Shown: positions 17,740 to 26,677, counted from the stretch's first letter. The stretch is 64,000 nt of DNA from Nostoc sp. NIES-4103 (GCF_002368335.1 NZ_AP018288.1:5836316-5900315), one strand, 5' to 3'. Notes: generated by a model from the sequence alone, not told the origin. Made by a program: numbers and translations.

Positions 17740-18843
17740 TTATAGTGATGACACTGTATTCATTTTTGAAGGTAAACCAACAAGAGGACAGGCTAATGCA
17801 GCAGGGTCAAGCTCTTCAATTCCACGCAGCCAAGGAGCAAGACGACCAGGTATTAATTTGAGTGTTCCATCTGACTGTAAAGTAGCTATTTTGTTACGTT
17901 CATCGTATAAAGCAACAGTACACTTTCCTACATCGCCATTGGCACGTATTATCAGGGAGTTAGGTCGTGAAGCATAACATATAGGATTATCTGTTAATGT
18001 CTTATTAGCTGATGAATCTACTTTTTCACCAAATAACTTGTTTTGTAGAGATTTAATAGCTTTTTCTTTTTCTGCTTCTGGAAATACTTTTATTGAGGCT
18101 TCGTTAACTCCACCTAAGCGCTCAATTGCTTTGAAGAAAACAGCAAATCTTGAATCATGAAGAAACTCTTTTTTAATATCGTCTAGGAGTGGATCAAGTA
18201 GTTCCAGAGTATCAACACTGAAGTGTATACGCAGCAGAATAGAAACTGGTAATAAGCTATCACGGATTGCTAGTAGATTTGTCCAAATTCTGTCAAAAGT
18301 ACTGCTACCATCGGCACGAATTCGACTTTTATCATGGACATTACGAGGCCCATCAAGAGAAATTTGATAACGGCGAACTCCAACATCTGCTAAAGCCACA
18401 GCAGTCTTGTAATCTAAGAAGTATCCATTGGTTGTGACATCACCCATATAATATAATTTGGTATGGCTTTTGACTAATGACATCACATACTCTGAAATTT
18501 CTAAGACAATATCTTTAGTAATTAAAGGCTCTCCACCAAACCAGGAAATTTGCAAATATTTTAAATCAAGACAACGCCTTTTAATAAATTCTTTAATTCC
18601 CAGAATTGTTTCTGGCTTCATTCGTCCTAATGAAAAGTCTTCATAACAATAGGTACAGCGAAAATTACATTGTTCAGTAGGCAATATAAATAGGTTAAAA
18701 TAACTATTATTGAATGACTTATTTGAGATTATACTCAGTTTTGCCTGTGTGGCTTCATTAATAAATATTTGTCCATTTTCATCAATGCTGATGCTGTCAT
18801 TATCAAGAAAATTGATTTGATGGATTTGGTTTTTATTTAACAT
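17740..18843 (-). CDS. Radical SAM peptide maturase of the Nif11 RiPP type
   Basis: About 367 residues. The radical SAM 4Fe-4S motif CNFRCTYCYEDF is followed by FGGEPLITKD, TTNGYFLDY, QISLDGPRNVHDKSR and a late CYASRPNSLIIRANGDVGKC stretch. The latter resembles an auxiliary-cluster (SPASM/twitch-like) region, with a final Cys in ACPLVG. I start it at the ATG at 18843; the longer frame would begin with a TTG inside a terminator hairpin. Its nearest upstream neighbour is a Nif11 precursor with an aromatic/Arg-rich core, so it probably modifies that peptide. Possible chemistries include C-C or C-N cyclophane formation, thioether formation or epimerisation; sequence alone does not decide. Confidence 0.85.
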   Translation of the reverse strand: MLNKNQIHQINFLDNDSISIDENGQIFINEATQAKLSIISNKSFNNSYFNLFILPTEQCNFRCTYCYEDFSLGRMKPETILGIKEFIKRRCLDLKYLQISWFGGEPLITKDIVLEISEYVMSLVKSHTKLYYMGDVTTNGYFLDYKTAVALADVGVRRYQISLDGPRNVHDKSRIRADGSSTFDRIWTNLLAIRDSLLPVSILLRIHFSVDTLELLDPLLDDIKKEFLHDSRFAVFFKAIERLGGVNEASIKVFPEAEKEKAIKSLQNKLFGEKVDSSANKTLTDNPICYASRPNSLIIRANGDVGKCTVALYDERNKIATLQSDGTLKLIPGRLAPWLRGIEELDPAALACPLVGLPSKMNTVSSL

Positions 18844-18883
18844 ATTAGAGATAATTAGATTTTTTTTCAAAATAGCCAGCAGT

Positions 18884-18928
18884 AAAAAAGGAGCTAGGAA
18901 GCACAAACAATAACCTACATAGCTCCTA
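18884..18928 (-). terminator. Terminator/attenuator between precursor 2 and its radical SAM gene
   Basis: Read leftward, AGGAGCTA (18927-18920) pairs with TAGCTCCT (18896-18889) around a 23-nt loop and is followed by six Ts. It begins about 10 nt after the precursor stop codon. Partial read-through would give much precursor and little maturase, the usual ratio in RiPP operons. Confidence 0.8.
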
Positions 18929-18937
18929 TATTATTTT

Positions 18938-19210
18938 TTACCTAAATCTAAAATGGAAGCAGATTATATTAACCCCACCAGATATACTTTCCAAGAGTTC
19001 ATCACTTAATTCTTGTTCTGAATTATAACTATTCCACTCGTCTACTTTTGCTTCTACTTCTTCAAGAGTAAAGTCGTAATTTCTTTCTCGTCCAATATTC
19101 ATAACTAGTGCAACCACACTTTCACGCTCAGTAAGTGGTTTGAATCGTTCTTGTAAAGCTTTATCTTGTAAAACTTCTTGGTAAAACGTTTCTAATTGCG
19201 CTACAGACAT
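18938..19210 (-). CDS. Second Nif11-type RiPP precursor peptide
   Basis: 90 residues. The leader is Nif11-like (LETFYQEVLQDKALQERFK, then DFTLEEVEAKVDEWN) and ends SDELLESISGG, with the predicted cut after Gly79. The core is only VNIICFHFRFR: 11 residues with one Cys, three Phe, one His and two Arg and no Ser/Thr, so lanthionine rings cannot form. GAGG lies 10 nt upstream of the ATG. The radical SAM gene follows directly after a terminator-like hairpin. Core composition and gene order argue that the radical SAM enzyme, not LanM, matures this peptide. Confidence 0.88.
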   Translation of the reverse strand: MSVAQLETFYQEVLQDKALQERFKPLTERESVVALVMNIGRERNYDFTLEEVEAKVDEWNSYNSEQELSDELLESISGGVNIICFHFRFR

Positions 19211-19344
19211 TTTTTGGAACCTCTAATATCTCTAAATCTTGGATTTAGGTTAGTGATGAACCTACCGTCATCACTTTAAAGAGTTTCAACTCCAGATAAA
19301 ATGCACATTTTTTGGACAAGACTCTCTTTTTTTTAGATAGCGAT

Positions 19345-20439
19345 TTAACTCACCCTCAACCGTCCCAGCATCCAATCAAATCTTCTTCCAGCGATCGCCA
19401 CACCATCTAAAACGCTATCATTCAATTCATCCTCATATTCCACATCTTTAGCCAACGGTAAACCTTGACTATAAACCCGTCTACCATAGCCAAGGCGGCT
19501 GAGCATTCCTTGTAATCTCTGGGATAGTAAAATTGCAATCACGCGATAAAAACGAGATGCAAAACCAACATCTTGTTGTAATTTTGCTGCTAATTGCTGT
19601 CGAGAAATTGACAATACAACAGAGTCTTCCATCGCTTTAACCGTCATAGAAGGTAAGCGACCATTAATGAAGGGTGTTTCTCCGATGATTTCGCCTTTAG
19701 ATAATTTAGCTAATTCTCTACCGATAATTTCACTTCCTTCAATTGCAGCAAAAGCACGAGCTAAAGGATTCCGTTCATTCAAACAGACAGATAAAGACAT
19801 ACTTCCATTTAGAAGAATGTACAGTGCGTCTACTGGCCCTTGTTCACGGATGAGTATAGTATGAGCGGGAATTTTTTGTACTTTCCCATAAGCCATCATC
19901 CAATCGATGTCACTATCATGCAATTCACCCAGCAGAAACAGCACATCTTTGACAGGCTGACCTTGTGCTAGGTTGCTATGTCCAAGTTGATTGACAGTAG
20001 TTTGGATTCTATCTGCTAACATAATAGCGATCGCTCGATAAAAGCGCGAAGCAAAACCAACATCTTGCTGCAATTTTGTCGCTAATTGCTGTTGAGAAAT
20101 TGACATTACCAAGGATTTCTCAGCAGCTTTCACAGTGCTGGCTGTTGGACGATTACTGACAAAAGGAATTTCTCCCACCACCTCACCACTAGTTAAAATA
20201 CCAATCTGACGATCTAAAATTTCATTTCCTTCAATAGCTGCAAAAGCACGAGTTAAAGGATTGTTATCTAATTGTGGGATACTAACTGTTAATCTTCCCT
20301 CTAGTAAAATATATAAAGAATCGGCGACTTTTCCGGCATCTATGAGTACGGTATCAACTGCTATTTCTCTTTGATGACCGATAGCAATCATCCAATCAAT
20401 ATCACTGTTAGTTAATTCTTTCAGTAAAACTTCTGTCAT
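19345..20439 (-). CDS. Double cyclic-nucleotide-binding protein of bacteriocin export loci
   Basis: About 364 residues carrying two copies of the cNMP-binding fold. Copy 1 (about 10-135) has DTVLIDAGKVADSLYILLEGRL and GEVVGEIPFVSNRPTASTVKA. Copy 2 (about 160-300) has HTILIREQGPVDALYILLNGSM and GEIIGETPFINGRLPSMTVKA. The PBC Arg-Ala pair expected for cAMP binding is not evident (RPTAST and RLPSMT instead), so ligand binding may be altered. From memory it fits TIGR03896, a cyanobacterial family found with NHLP bacteriocin export operons. Start is the ATG at 20439; a longer TTG-started frame would abut the upstream gene. No DNA-binding HTH is visible. Confidence 0.85.
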   Translation of the reverse strand: MTEVLLKELTNSDIDWMIAIGHQREIAVDTVLIDAGKVADSLYILLEGRLTVSIPQLDNNPLTRAFAAIEGNEILDRQIGILTSGEVVGEIPFVSNRPTASTVKAAEKSLVMSISQQQLATKLQQDVGFASRFYRAIAIMLADRIQTTVNQLGHSNLAQGQPVKDVLFLLGELHDSDIDWMMAYGKVQKIPAHTILIREQGPVDALYILLNGSMSLSVCLNERNPLARAFAAIEGSEIIGRELAKLSKGEIIGETPFINGRLPSMTVKAMEDSVVLSISRQQLAAKLQQDVGFASRFYRVIAILLSQRLQGMLSRLGYGRRVYSQGLPLAKDVEYEDELNDSVLDGVAIAGRRFDWMLGRLRVS

Positions 20440-20500
20440 CACTAATACCTTAGTATCTAAAATTTTGCATAATTGATTTTTGACCGCAACAAGTAACAAT

Positions 20501-21685
20501 CTATGACATTTGTATCAGCCTTAACCAATTACAGTGCAATCTGTCTAAAGTTTGTTGGATACGGAAATGTGACTCTTGAGAAGCCAATTCTTCTAATGTC
20601 AAATGGGTCAATGCCATTAACATCAAAATTTGAATTTTAGTATCTTTCAAATTTGCTGTATATTTAGTATGAAAACTTTGCAAATTTTCCGATGCTACTT
20701 TCAGCAATGCTTGTAAAATTGTCAAAGATCCATCAGAAAGTGGCGGTTGACCCAGGTAGTTTTGCAGTCTACCACCCTGGCGATAATTAGGAAATGATTC
20801 CAACCCTAAAAAGCGTAAAAACCAGTCGGCTCGATAATCACCAATGGCGGCTACAATGCCTCTGTAATCAGCAATTACCTCATCAAGTATATTGTTTCGC
20901 ATAGAGTTAAACAAGCGATGTGTGAAATAGTGAGTACATTCGTGTTCCAAGCGAATTTTTAGGGATAATTCTTGCCATTGGGATTCTTCAAGTCCCATTT
21001 CTTTAGCTGAGACATTGCTATAATCACCATTACTCAAAATAATGAATTTATCCTGATAAAGCTGTTTTTGTGGTATTAATTTCTGAAACTCTTTTGTCCA
21101 ACTACTTTCGCTATTATTACCAAAGTTTTCAGATGACCATTTTTGACGATACTGACGAATTCTATCCCAGTTATTAAACCCACTAACTATACAAGCTCCC
21201 ATAGAAGTCGGGACTGGTTGGGGTTCATTTCGCATTGTCAAGGCTTGTACAAGAGAAACAAAGTCTTCTCGATTCCCAGCCAATAACACAGGAATAGTTC
21301 CTGCGAAACTTGGATGTAGAATTAATTGGAGTTTTTCTGGTTCCTGTAAGACTAAACCAGTAGCTTCAGCCATTCCATCTACTGCAATACCGCGACGAGT
21401 AGCAGATTGATAAGCTTGAGTCTGGCTAATACCCTCTGCAATGGGAAATTGCAGCTGTACAAGTCGCTGCTTGAGTACTTCAAACGCTCCTAAAACTTTA
21501 GCAGCAACAGCGTATTCTTCCCAAGCTACCAAATGGGGTTCACAAGCCAGGGGAAACTTGACTGTATCGGTTAATTTATGCTGATTAAAGATATTTTTGT
21601 TATATACCAATAGTTCCTCCACCTGTGCAGCAGTAGCACGAAAGCCAATGAGGACATCAGTACGAAATGATTGTTGATCTATCAT
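20501..21685 (-). CDS. Unrecognised protein with an HExxH zinc-protease-like motif
   Basis: 394 residues, not assigned to a named family. A HECTH (HExxH) motif occurs at about 248-252 in LRLEHECTHYFTHRLF, followed by a possible third ligand Glu in LDEVIADYRGIVAAIGDYR. This is the layout of gluzincin-type metallopeptidases. The N-terminal ~150 residues look mixed alpha/beta with no signal peptide. It lies between the cNMP-binding and MinD-like genes and is part of the upstream arm of the RiPP locus. A role in leader processing, or in degrading or controlling peptides, is inference. Confidence 0.7.
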   Translation of the reverse strand: MIDQQSFRTDVLIGFRATAAQVEELLVYNKNIFNQHKLTDTVKFPLACEPHLVAWEEYAVAAKVLGAFEVLKQRLVQLQFPIAEGISQTQAYQSATRRGIAVDGMAEATGLVLQEPEKLQLILHPSFAGTIPVLLAGNREDFVSLVQALTMRNEPQPVPTSMGACIVSGFNNWDRIRQYRQKWSSENFGNNSESSWTKEFQKLIPQKQLYQDKFIILSNGDYSNVSAKEMGLEESQWQELSLKIRLEHECTHYFTHRLFNSMRNNILDEVIADYRGIVAAIGDYRADWFLRFLGLESFPNYRQGGRLQNYLGQPPLSDGSLTILQALLKVASENLQSFHTKYTANLKDTKIQILMLMALTHLTLEELASQESHFRIQQTLDRLHCNWLRLIQMS

Positions 21686-21732
21686 AGGCGATCGCTACAA
21701 AGTAGCTGTTAAAAGTAACTATTAACCGTTGA

Positions 21733-22521
21733 CTATTGACTAACAACCAAACCTGCAATTTGCTCAGTAATATCTTTAATTGTTTGACTCATGGAATGTC
21801 CAGAATAACGCAGACAAAAAACACCTTTGCTTGCTAGTTGCACCATATCTTCCGAAAGAGGCAAAATACCAGCTACTGAAACGTTGTAAATATTCTCTAC
21901 CTGTTGTTGCAAGTCAGCAAAATTCAATGTTGGTAGAGCTTTATTGATCACTAAAAGCATTTTAGTTGCCTTCAATTTGCGAGCCACATCTACTGTTACA
22001 GCTGTTCCTTGAAAGTCTTGACTGTCTGGACGAAGAATAATCAATAAAAGGTTAGATATACCGATGGAAACTAAGGTTTCTTCATTCAAACCAGGATGAG
22101 TATCAATTAACAAATAGTCTAGTTTTAAACTGCGAATGAGTTCTTGAAAACCATCGTTGAGCCGGACTACATCATATCCTTCACGCAGAACTTTAGCGAT
22201 TTCAGTAGCCTTAATACTAGAAGGAATCAAATAAAGACTACCCTTAACACTACCTCTATTTCCCTGTTCTGCAATTAAAGCATCAGTAACATCATAGGCA
22301 GCATCTCTAATATCACAACGTCCCCACAAGTAATCATTAAGAGCAAGTTGAATTTTGTCTTCTTTGAGGCCAAAAATAATGTGAATCCCTGGTGATTGGA
22401 TGTCAGTATCGACTATACCTACACGTTGTCCTTTTAGCGTTAATGTAGCTGCTATATTAGCAATCAAGTTTGATTTGCCAGTACCGCCACGAAATGAATG
22501 AACTGCGATAATCTGTGTCAT
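21733..22521 (-). CDS. MinD/ParA-type P-loop ATPase of the RiPP locus
   Basis: 262 residues with a deviant Walker A RGGTGKSN near the N-terminus (HSFRGGTGKSNLIANIAATL), switch I VDTDIQSPGIH and Walker B LDYLLIDTHPGLNEE. The fold is that of ParA/MinD/CpsD-like ATPases that position proteins at membranes or the nucleoid. The C-terminal ~20 residues may form a membrane-targeting helix. It lies next to the HExxH and double-cNMP genes. A role in placing the export machinery is plausible but unproven. A 7-bp repeat block occupies its ribosome-binding region, so no Shine-Dalgarno is visible. Confidence 0.85.
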   Translation of the reverse strand: MTQIIAVHSFRGGTGKSNLIANIAATLTLKGQRVGIVDTDIQSPGIHIIFGLKEDKIQLALNDYLWGRCDIRDAAYDVTDALIAEQGNRGSVKGSLYLIPSSIKATEIAKVLREGYDVVRLNDGFQELIRSLKLDYLLIDTHPGLNEETLVSIGISNLLLIILRPDSQDFQGTAVTVDVARKLKATKMLLVINKALPTLNFADLQQQVENIYNVSVAGILPLSEDMVQLASKGVFCLRYSGHSMSQTIKDITEQIAGLVVSQ

Positions 22522-22522
22522 A

Positions 22523-22550
22523 AGTTGTCAGTTGTCAGTTGTCAGTTGTT
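22523..22550. repeat. 7-bp short tandem repeat next to the MinD-like start codon
   Basis: Four AGTTGTC/AGTTGTT units abut the minD-like ATG, and the family C element begins right after. Another CAGTTGTT lies on the far side of that element (22691-22698). Confidence 0.85.
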
Positions 22551-22690
22551 ATATCAAGTCCGGTAAATTGACCATAATCAAAACACCCCACCCCCAACCG
22601 CTCCCCTTACCAAGGGGAGGGGAGACAAAGCATCGCTTTGGCGGGGTGGGGTAAGCGCGCATATTAAGGGTAATTGAGCGGACATGATAT
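22551..22690. mobile_element. MITE-like inverted-repeat element, family C
   Basis: 140 bp with imperfect terminal inverted repeats (ATATCAAGTCCGGTAAATTG left; CAATTACC... read leftward as ATATCATGTCCGCTCAATTA from the right). It has an inner hairpin of CACCCCACCCCC...GGGGTGGGG and CTCCCCTTACCAAGGGGAG. It is flanked on both sides by CAGTTGTT (22543-22550 and 22691-22698), which may be an 8-bp target duplication or just a neighbouring STRR unit. It is non-coding. Confidence 0.7.
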
Positions 22691-22705
22691 CAGTTGTTAT
22701 TCTCC

Positions 22706-24079
22706 TCATCCCCCCATCCCCCTCATCCCCCCATCCCCTTCGCTAGCATTTACTTGGTGTTGTCTGAGTTTCTCAATCTTTGTTTGTAAATGCTGAAAGT
22801 TTTCATTTTCAGTAATTTCCGCAACTTGGATGGCTCTTTTAGTTTCATCAATTTCAATACGGAGTTCTTGGACTTGCATTTTCAACTTTTGATCTCGCAT
22901 CCTTACTTGTTCAGCCATCTCTAAGAAGACACAGACTAATTGACCCATATCATCTTGGGTATGTCCTAATTTCGCCAACCTCTGATGTAGTTCCAATACA
23001 TCAGAATCAAAATTGTCATATTCCAAAGCTTGGGCGGCGACGGTTAGTGCGTGAATCGGTCGAGAAATACTCAGCCCTAAGAGCAATGCGATAATTGCTG
23101 TAATTCCTCCAACAATCACTACACTACTGCTATTGAGCCAAATCAGCCGATTTAAGGGAGCGGTAAACGCTGCTTTGGTTTCGCTGACTCCTAATACCCA
23201 AGGTTGAGTTGCTAAGGGTGCGAAACCAAGTATCTGCGGCTTTTGTGATTGCGGTAATTGATAGGTGGTGTGACCTGGCTGTTTGGCTTTAATCATCACC
23301 TTTAAGTCGGGAATGTCCAAGCTTTCAATAAGATCCACATCATAGTGTTGCTTTTGCACAATATACTTGAGTCTCTGAGTTGGCAGAGTCACGATGCTAT
23401 GAAAAAGCAGAGATGGATTAGGATGGCTGATGATTATCCCGTGCTGGTCAATGAGGAAAACGTCGCTGTTAAAGCCTACATGCAAAGGGTTGATAGCAAG
23501 CCAAATATCTTCTCCTTTAATTTTGAGTAAGGTGGCTCCCACAATCTCCCCACTGGGCGATCGCACAGGTTGGGAGAAGAACATACCCGGACTTTTGGTG
23601 GTTTCACCAAGCAAGATGCTGGAACCGTAAAAGTTGCCTTGGATGTGAGAATAGTTCTGTCCAATGAATTTTGGCTCTGTTGCAGCTATGCATTGACCAT
23701 TTTTATCTATCAGTAAAACTGCATTTAGGTCTGGATGAGAGCGGAAGATGTTTTCTATAGTTTGTTGCAGATTGTCACCTTGGGCTTTTCGCTGTTGTGG
23801 TGTGCTAGCACTTAAAAAATCCACGACATGGCGATCGCTGCTGACTTGGGCAACAACACGATGGTGATCAATAATTAATTGATCGAAACGACTAGCGATG
23901 CTACTGGCTAACAGTTCTAGTTTGCGGTATTCACCAGCCTCTACACTGTTTAAGCTCTGTTGCAGGTTGTAGTAAGCTGTGAAAATCATCGGTATCAATA
24001 CAGCACAAACCAACGCTACTGAAATTTTGGCAGCAATGGGCCATGCAGGCGGATAAATAAACCGATGAAATTGCTTCAT
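22706..24079 (-). CDS. Cache-domain membrane sensor with HAMP, no output domain
   Basis: 457 residues. TM1 is about 15-38 (AAKISVALVCAVLIPMIFTA) and TM2 about 312-335. Between them is a periplasmic double Cache sensor (HPDLNAVLLIDKNGQCIAAT and SDVFLIDQHGIIISHPNPSL). HAMP follows TM2 (LSISRPIHALTVAAQALEYD), then a coiled coil to the end. There is no kinase, cyclase or methyl-accepting module, so it must signal through a partner. The last residues (EGDGGMRGMGG) are encoded by a CCCCATCC-type simple repeat. It lies between the AraC regulator and the MinD-like gene of the RiPP locus and may sense an extracellular cue for it. Confidence 0.85.
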   Translation of the reverse strand: MKQFHRFIYPPAWPIAAKISVALVCAVLIPMIFTAYYNLQQSLNSVEAGEYRKLELLASSIASRFDQLIIDHHRVVAQVSSDRHVVDFLSASTPQQRKAQGDNLQQTIENIFRSHPDLNAVLLIDKNGQCIAATEPKFIGQNYSHIQGNFYGSSILLGETTKSPGMFFSQPVRSPSGEIVGATLLKIKGEDIWLAINPLHVGFNSDVFLIDQHGIIISHPNPSLLFHSIVTLPTQRLKYIVQKQHYDVDLIESLDIPDLKVMIKAKQPGHTTYQLPQSQKPQILGFAPLATQPWVLGVSETKAAFTAPLNRLIWLNSSSVVIVGGITAIIALLLGLSISRPIHALTVAAQALEYDNFDSDVLELHQRLAKLGHTQDDMGQLVCVFLEMAEQVRMRDQKLKMQVQELRIEIDETKRAIQVAEITENENFQHLQTKIEKLRQHQVNASEGDGGMRGMGG

Positions 24080-24188
24080 TTGAGAAACGTAGAATTTGAG
24101 TGATATATGCTCAAATTAATACGTTACGAACTAATAGAATTCTGTTTCAATGCACAATTTTTGTATAAGACTCACACTTTTTTAGATT

Positions 24189-25085
24189 TTAGTGCTTATA
24201 CAGCAATTCCTTTGTCTCAATATTGTTATTGATTGTGGTGGCATTGGTGAGTTGTGTCTTTCTCCAAGCTTGAGGTGTAGTCCCGTGATGTTGGCGAAAC
24301 TGGCGGAAAAAATGACCCTCATGCTGATAACCCACGACTTCAGCTATCTGATTCACGCACAGTTTCCCTTCCAGAAGCAAGCTTCTCGCTGCTGCCATCC
24401 GGCGATCGATAATCCAATGATTCACTGTTTGTCCTGTATGACGGCGCACTAAGTCAGTTAAATAAGCTGGACAATAACCAACTGCGGTAGCCACATCGTG
24501 CAAGCTAATCGGTTGATGGTAATTTGCTTCAATGTAATCAAAGACTTGATTCAAATGAAAATTACGAGGGAATATTGACTCAGGATTTACCGATTTTACC
24601 GTTTCAGATAAAGATGGTGTGGGGACTTGTAGTATTTGATTAGTCTTATGTAAATCGAATGAAGCTTGTTGGCGTTGGCTGATATCTCGGATTAATATAC
24701 AACCATACTCTTTTCTTTCGTATTCCATATAAGTAGCAGTGATTTCTACAGGAATACTTTGATTTTCTGGAGTTTGGTAGACAGATTTCAAGTATAAGCA
24801 ACCCTGCTGCTTAATAGTTTGCCAATATCTTGGCCAAACTTCCAATGAAAAGTCTGATACTATATCGTGTACAGTCATAGAAAGCAATTTATCAGAAGAA
24901 TACCCTACCAAATTACATGCTGCATAATTCACATAAATTACCTGTGCATCTGATGTTATCCAAAACACTGCATCTGGAAAACGCTCCATTAGAAACTTGA
25001 TTAAATGTAACTCTTTTTCTAGTTGCAACGTACTGTCTTGAAAATCGGGGCTAGCTATTGGTGACTGTGAAAGAGATGTTTTCAT
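24189..25085 (-). CDS. PAS-domain AraC-family transcriptional regulator
   Basis: 298 residues. The N-terminal PAS/PAC domain (about 30-145) includes FPDAVFWITSDAQVIYVNYA and CILIRDISQRQQ. The C-terminal AraC/XylS double helix-turn-helix (about 180-280) includes ISLHDVATAVGYCPAYLTDL and IAEVVGYQHEGHFFRQFRQHH. It is the most upstream gene of the leftward RiPP arm and the only DNA-binding protein there, so it is the best candidate pathway regulator. The PAS ligand is not evident. Confidence 0.88.
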   Translation of the reverse strand: MKTSLSQSPIASPDFQDSTLQLEKELHLIKFLMERFPDAVFWITSDAQVIYVNYAACNLVGYSSDKLLSMTVHDIVSDFSLEVWPRYWQTIKQQGCLYLKSVYQTPENQSIPVEITATYMEYERKEYGCILIRDISQRQQASFDLHKTNQILQVPTPSLSETVKSVNPESIFPRNFHLNQVFDYIEANYHQPISLHDVATAVGYCPAYLTDLVRRHTGQTVNHWIIDRRMAAARSLLLEGKLCVNQIAEVVGYQHEGHFFRQFRQHHGTTPQAWRKTQLTNATTINNNIETKELLYKH

Positions 25086-26677
25086 GCTTGGTTGTGTGGT
25101 TTGATTGTGGGTAACTGTCTTAAAAATGCTGAGCCATCAAAGAGTTCTTCTCATGTTTAATTGCAAAATATCACTTTATTTGGCTGAGTATAAAATTGTG
25201 TGAATGAAAATTTTTCTCAAAGTTTCTCAGGCTTTATAGCAGTGTTAAAACCCAGATTTATATATTTATTAATAAATATATAAATGTTATTAGATAAAGA
25301 CACAAATATTTTTGTTATTGCTTTATTGCTGTTTGGTTAGGGCTATATCAAAATTTGGGTATTCAATAAAGTGATAACTAGCCGTAAAGCACTAATAAAT
25401 GTAGTGCCTTACAGTAGTAAGTAAAATACCCTACTGGTGTGGCAAGCCTCAAATGTAGCAATAAAATTTTCTTGTGGGATGGGCGTCTCACCAGTCCGTT
25501 GCAGGCAAAATGCCCACATCACAACAGATAGATTCTATGCACTATTTTAGCTATGCCACGCCACTACAATTTAAGGTTTACTTTGTAAACCTTCTCTGAA
25601 GGAATGACTTTTGACTTTTTCCTTTTGACTGCCACAAAGAGGCAGGGCTATTTTATTCGACTAAGTAACAATTTTATCGACAGCACGGATAATAAATGGG
25701 AGAAGTTGGTAATCAAAAAATTACCGTGTATTTTCTCAGAACAGCCACTTTCAATTTTTAAACATACATCTATTTAGCTATTAATACAACGTTTTTTACA
25801 AATGTTGCAACTTGCAAAATTCTTTAGCTAGAGATATTACATTTAATCAAAAACTCTAGTGTTTTTTATATTTTTAAATCATTTATAAAATATAAAGCTA
25901 AAAACTGTCTATTATAAAGAAATTGTTAAATGTTTAGTCTTTAAAGTATAAGTAAAATCATAGCAATGTGAATGGTGGTTTCACTTTTCTCTGTTAATCC
26001 TTCATAGTAGTCTAGCAAGTCCACTTTGCAGGCTTGATAGCATAATAGGACTTACGCACTCATGACGAAAAACTCAGCTTTTGCGATTACTACCCTACCC
26101 TTCTCCTGACGGAGACGCTACGCGAACGGGAATGCCTAAAGAGCGGGAAGGGCTACTCTTCTCCTTCAAAGACGCTACGCGTAAGTGCTGCCCTATATCA
26201 TTAGCTAGCTATAATGTCTAGTCTTCATGAAAAAATCAAAACTTTTATTATCTATTCATGCCAAAAATCAATAGGATAATTAGCGATCGCGGCTTAATAT
26301 AGCTTTAATATCTGACAAAATCGCCATTTATGCTTGTATAAATGAGAGGTAGTCTGATTTTTGCCTGTTTTGTACTTTAATGAGTACGATTATAAGCAAC
26401 TGACACAGCATGGGATAATCACAACCTGAGTATTCCAGTTGATTCACAAAACCAGAACTCAGAAAGCTGATTTGAGCCAATCCTGCTGCTTTCTGACTTC
26501 TACTCTCTACTGATTGTCTACCTTGTAGTTGATGCAGTAGAGGTTACAGGGCAATTATGGTTGACATGAAACCCTTTTATGCCCTAAACCCAGTTGTGGT
26601 GATGCACGAGTGCATTGCCTAATCAACAGCCTTTTGGTTGTAGTTGTCTGGATTAGAGAACCCAACTGTCAAAATTT
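25086..26677. other. 1.6-kb repeat-rich intergenic region
   Basis: This divergent spacer between the AraC gene and the CAAD gene contains a family B element (25431-25567). It also contains a composite repeat at about 26048-26192 that begins GACTTACGCACT like family A and carries two GACGCTACGCG motifs. The rest is AT-rich. No ORF with coding character, tRNA or clear terminator was found. Confidence 0.6.
25431..25567. mobile_element. MITE-like element, family B copy 2
   Basis: The left end CTACTGGTGTGGCAAGCCTC and the right end GCTATGCCACGCCACTAC are imperfect inverted repeats. The core TTCTTGTGGGATGGGCGTCT matches, in inverted orientation, the core of the 3505-3667 copy. Confidence 0.55.

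Noticed and set aside
18844..18906. Longer N-terminus for the radical SAM protein
   Set aside because: The extension starts at a TTG within a terminator hairpin and adds a non-conserved hydrophobic stretch; the ATG at 18843 fits better.
18938..19210. Second lanthipeptide precursor for LanM
   Set aside because: The predicted core has no Ser or Thr after the GG site, so dehydration and lanthionine formation are not possible.
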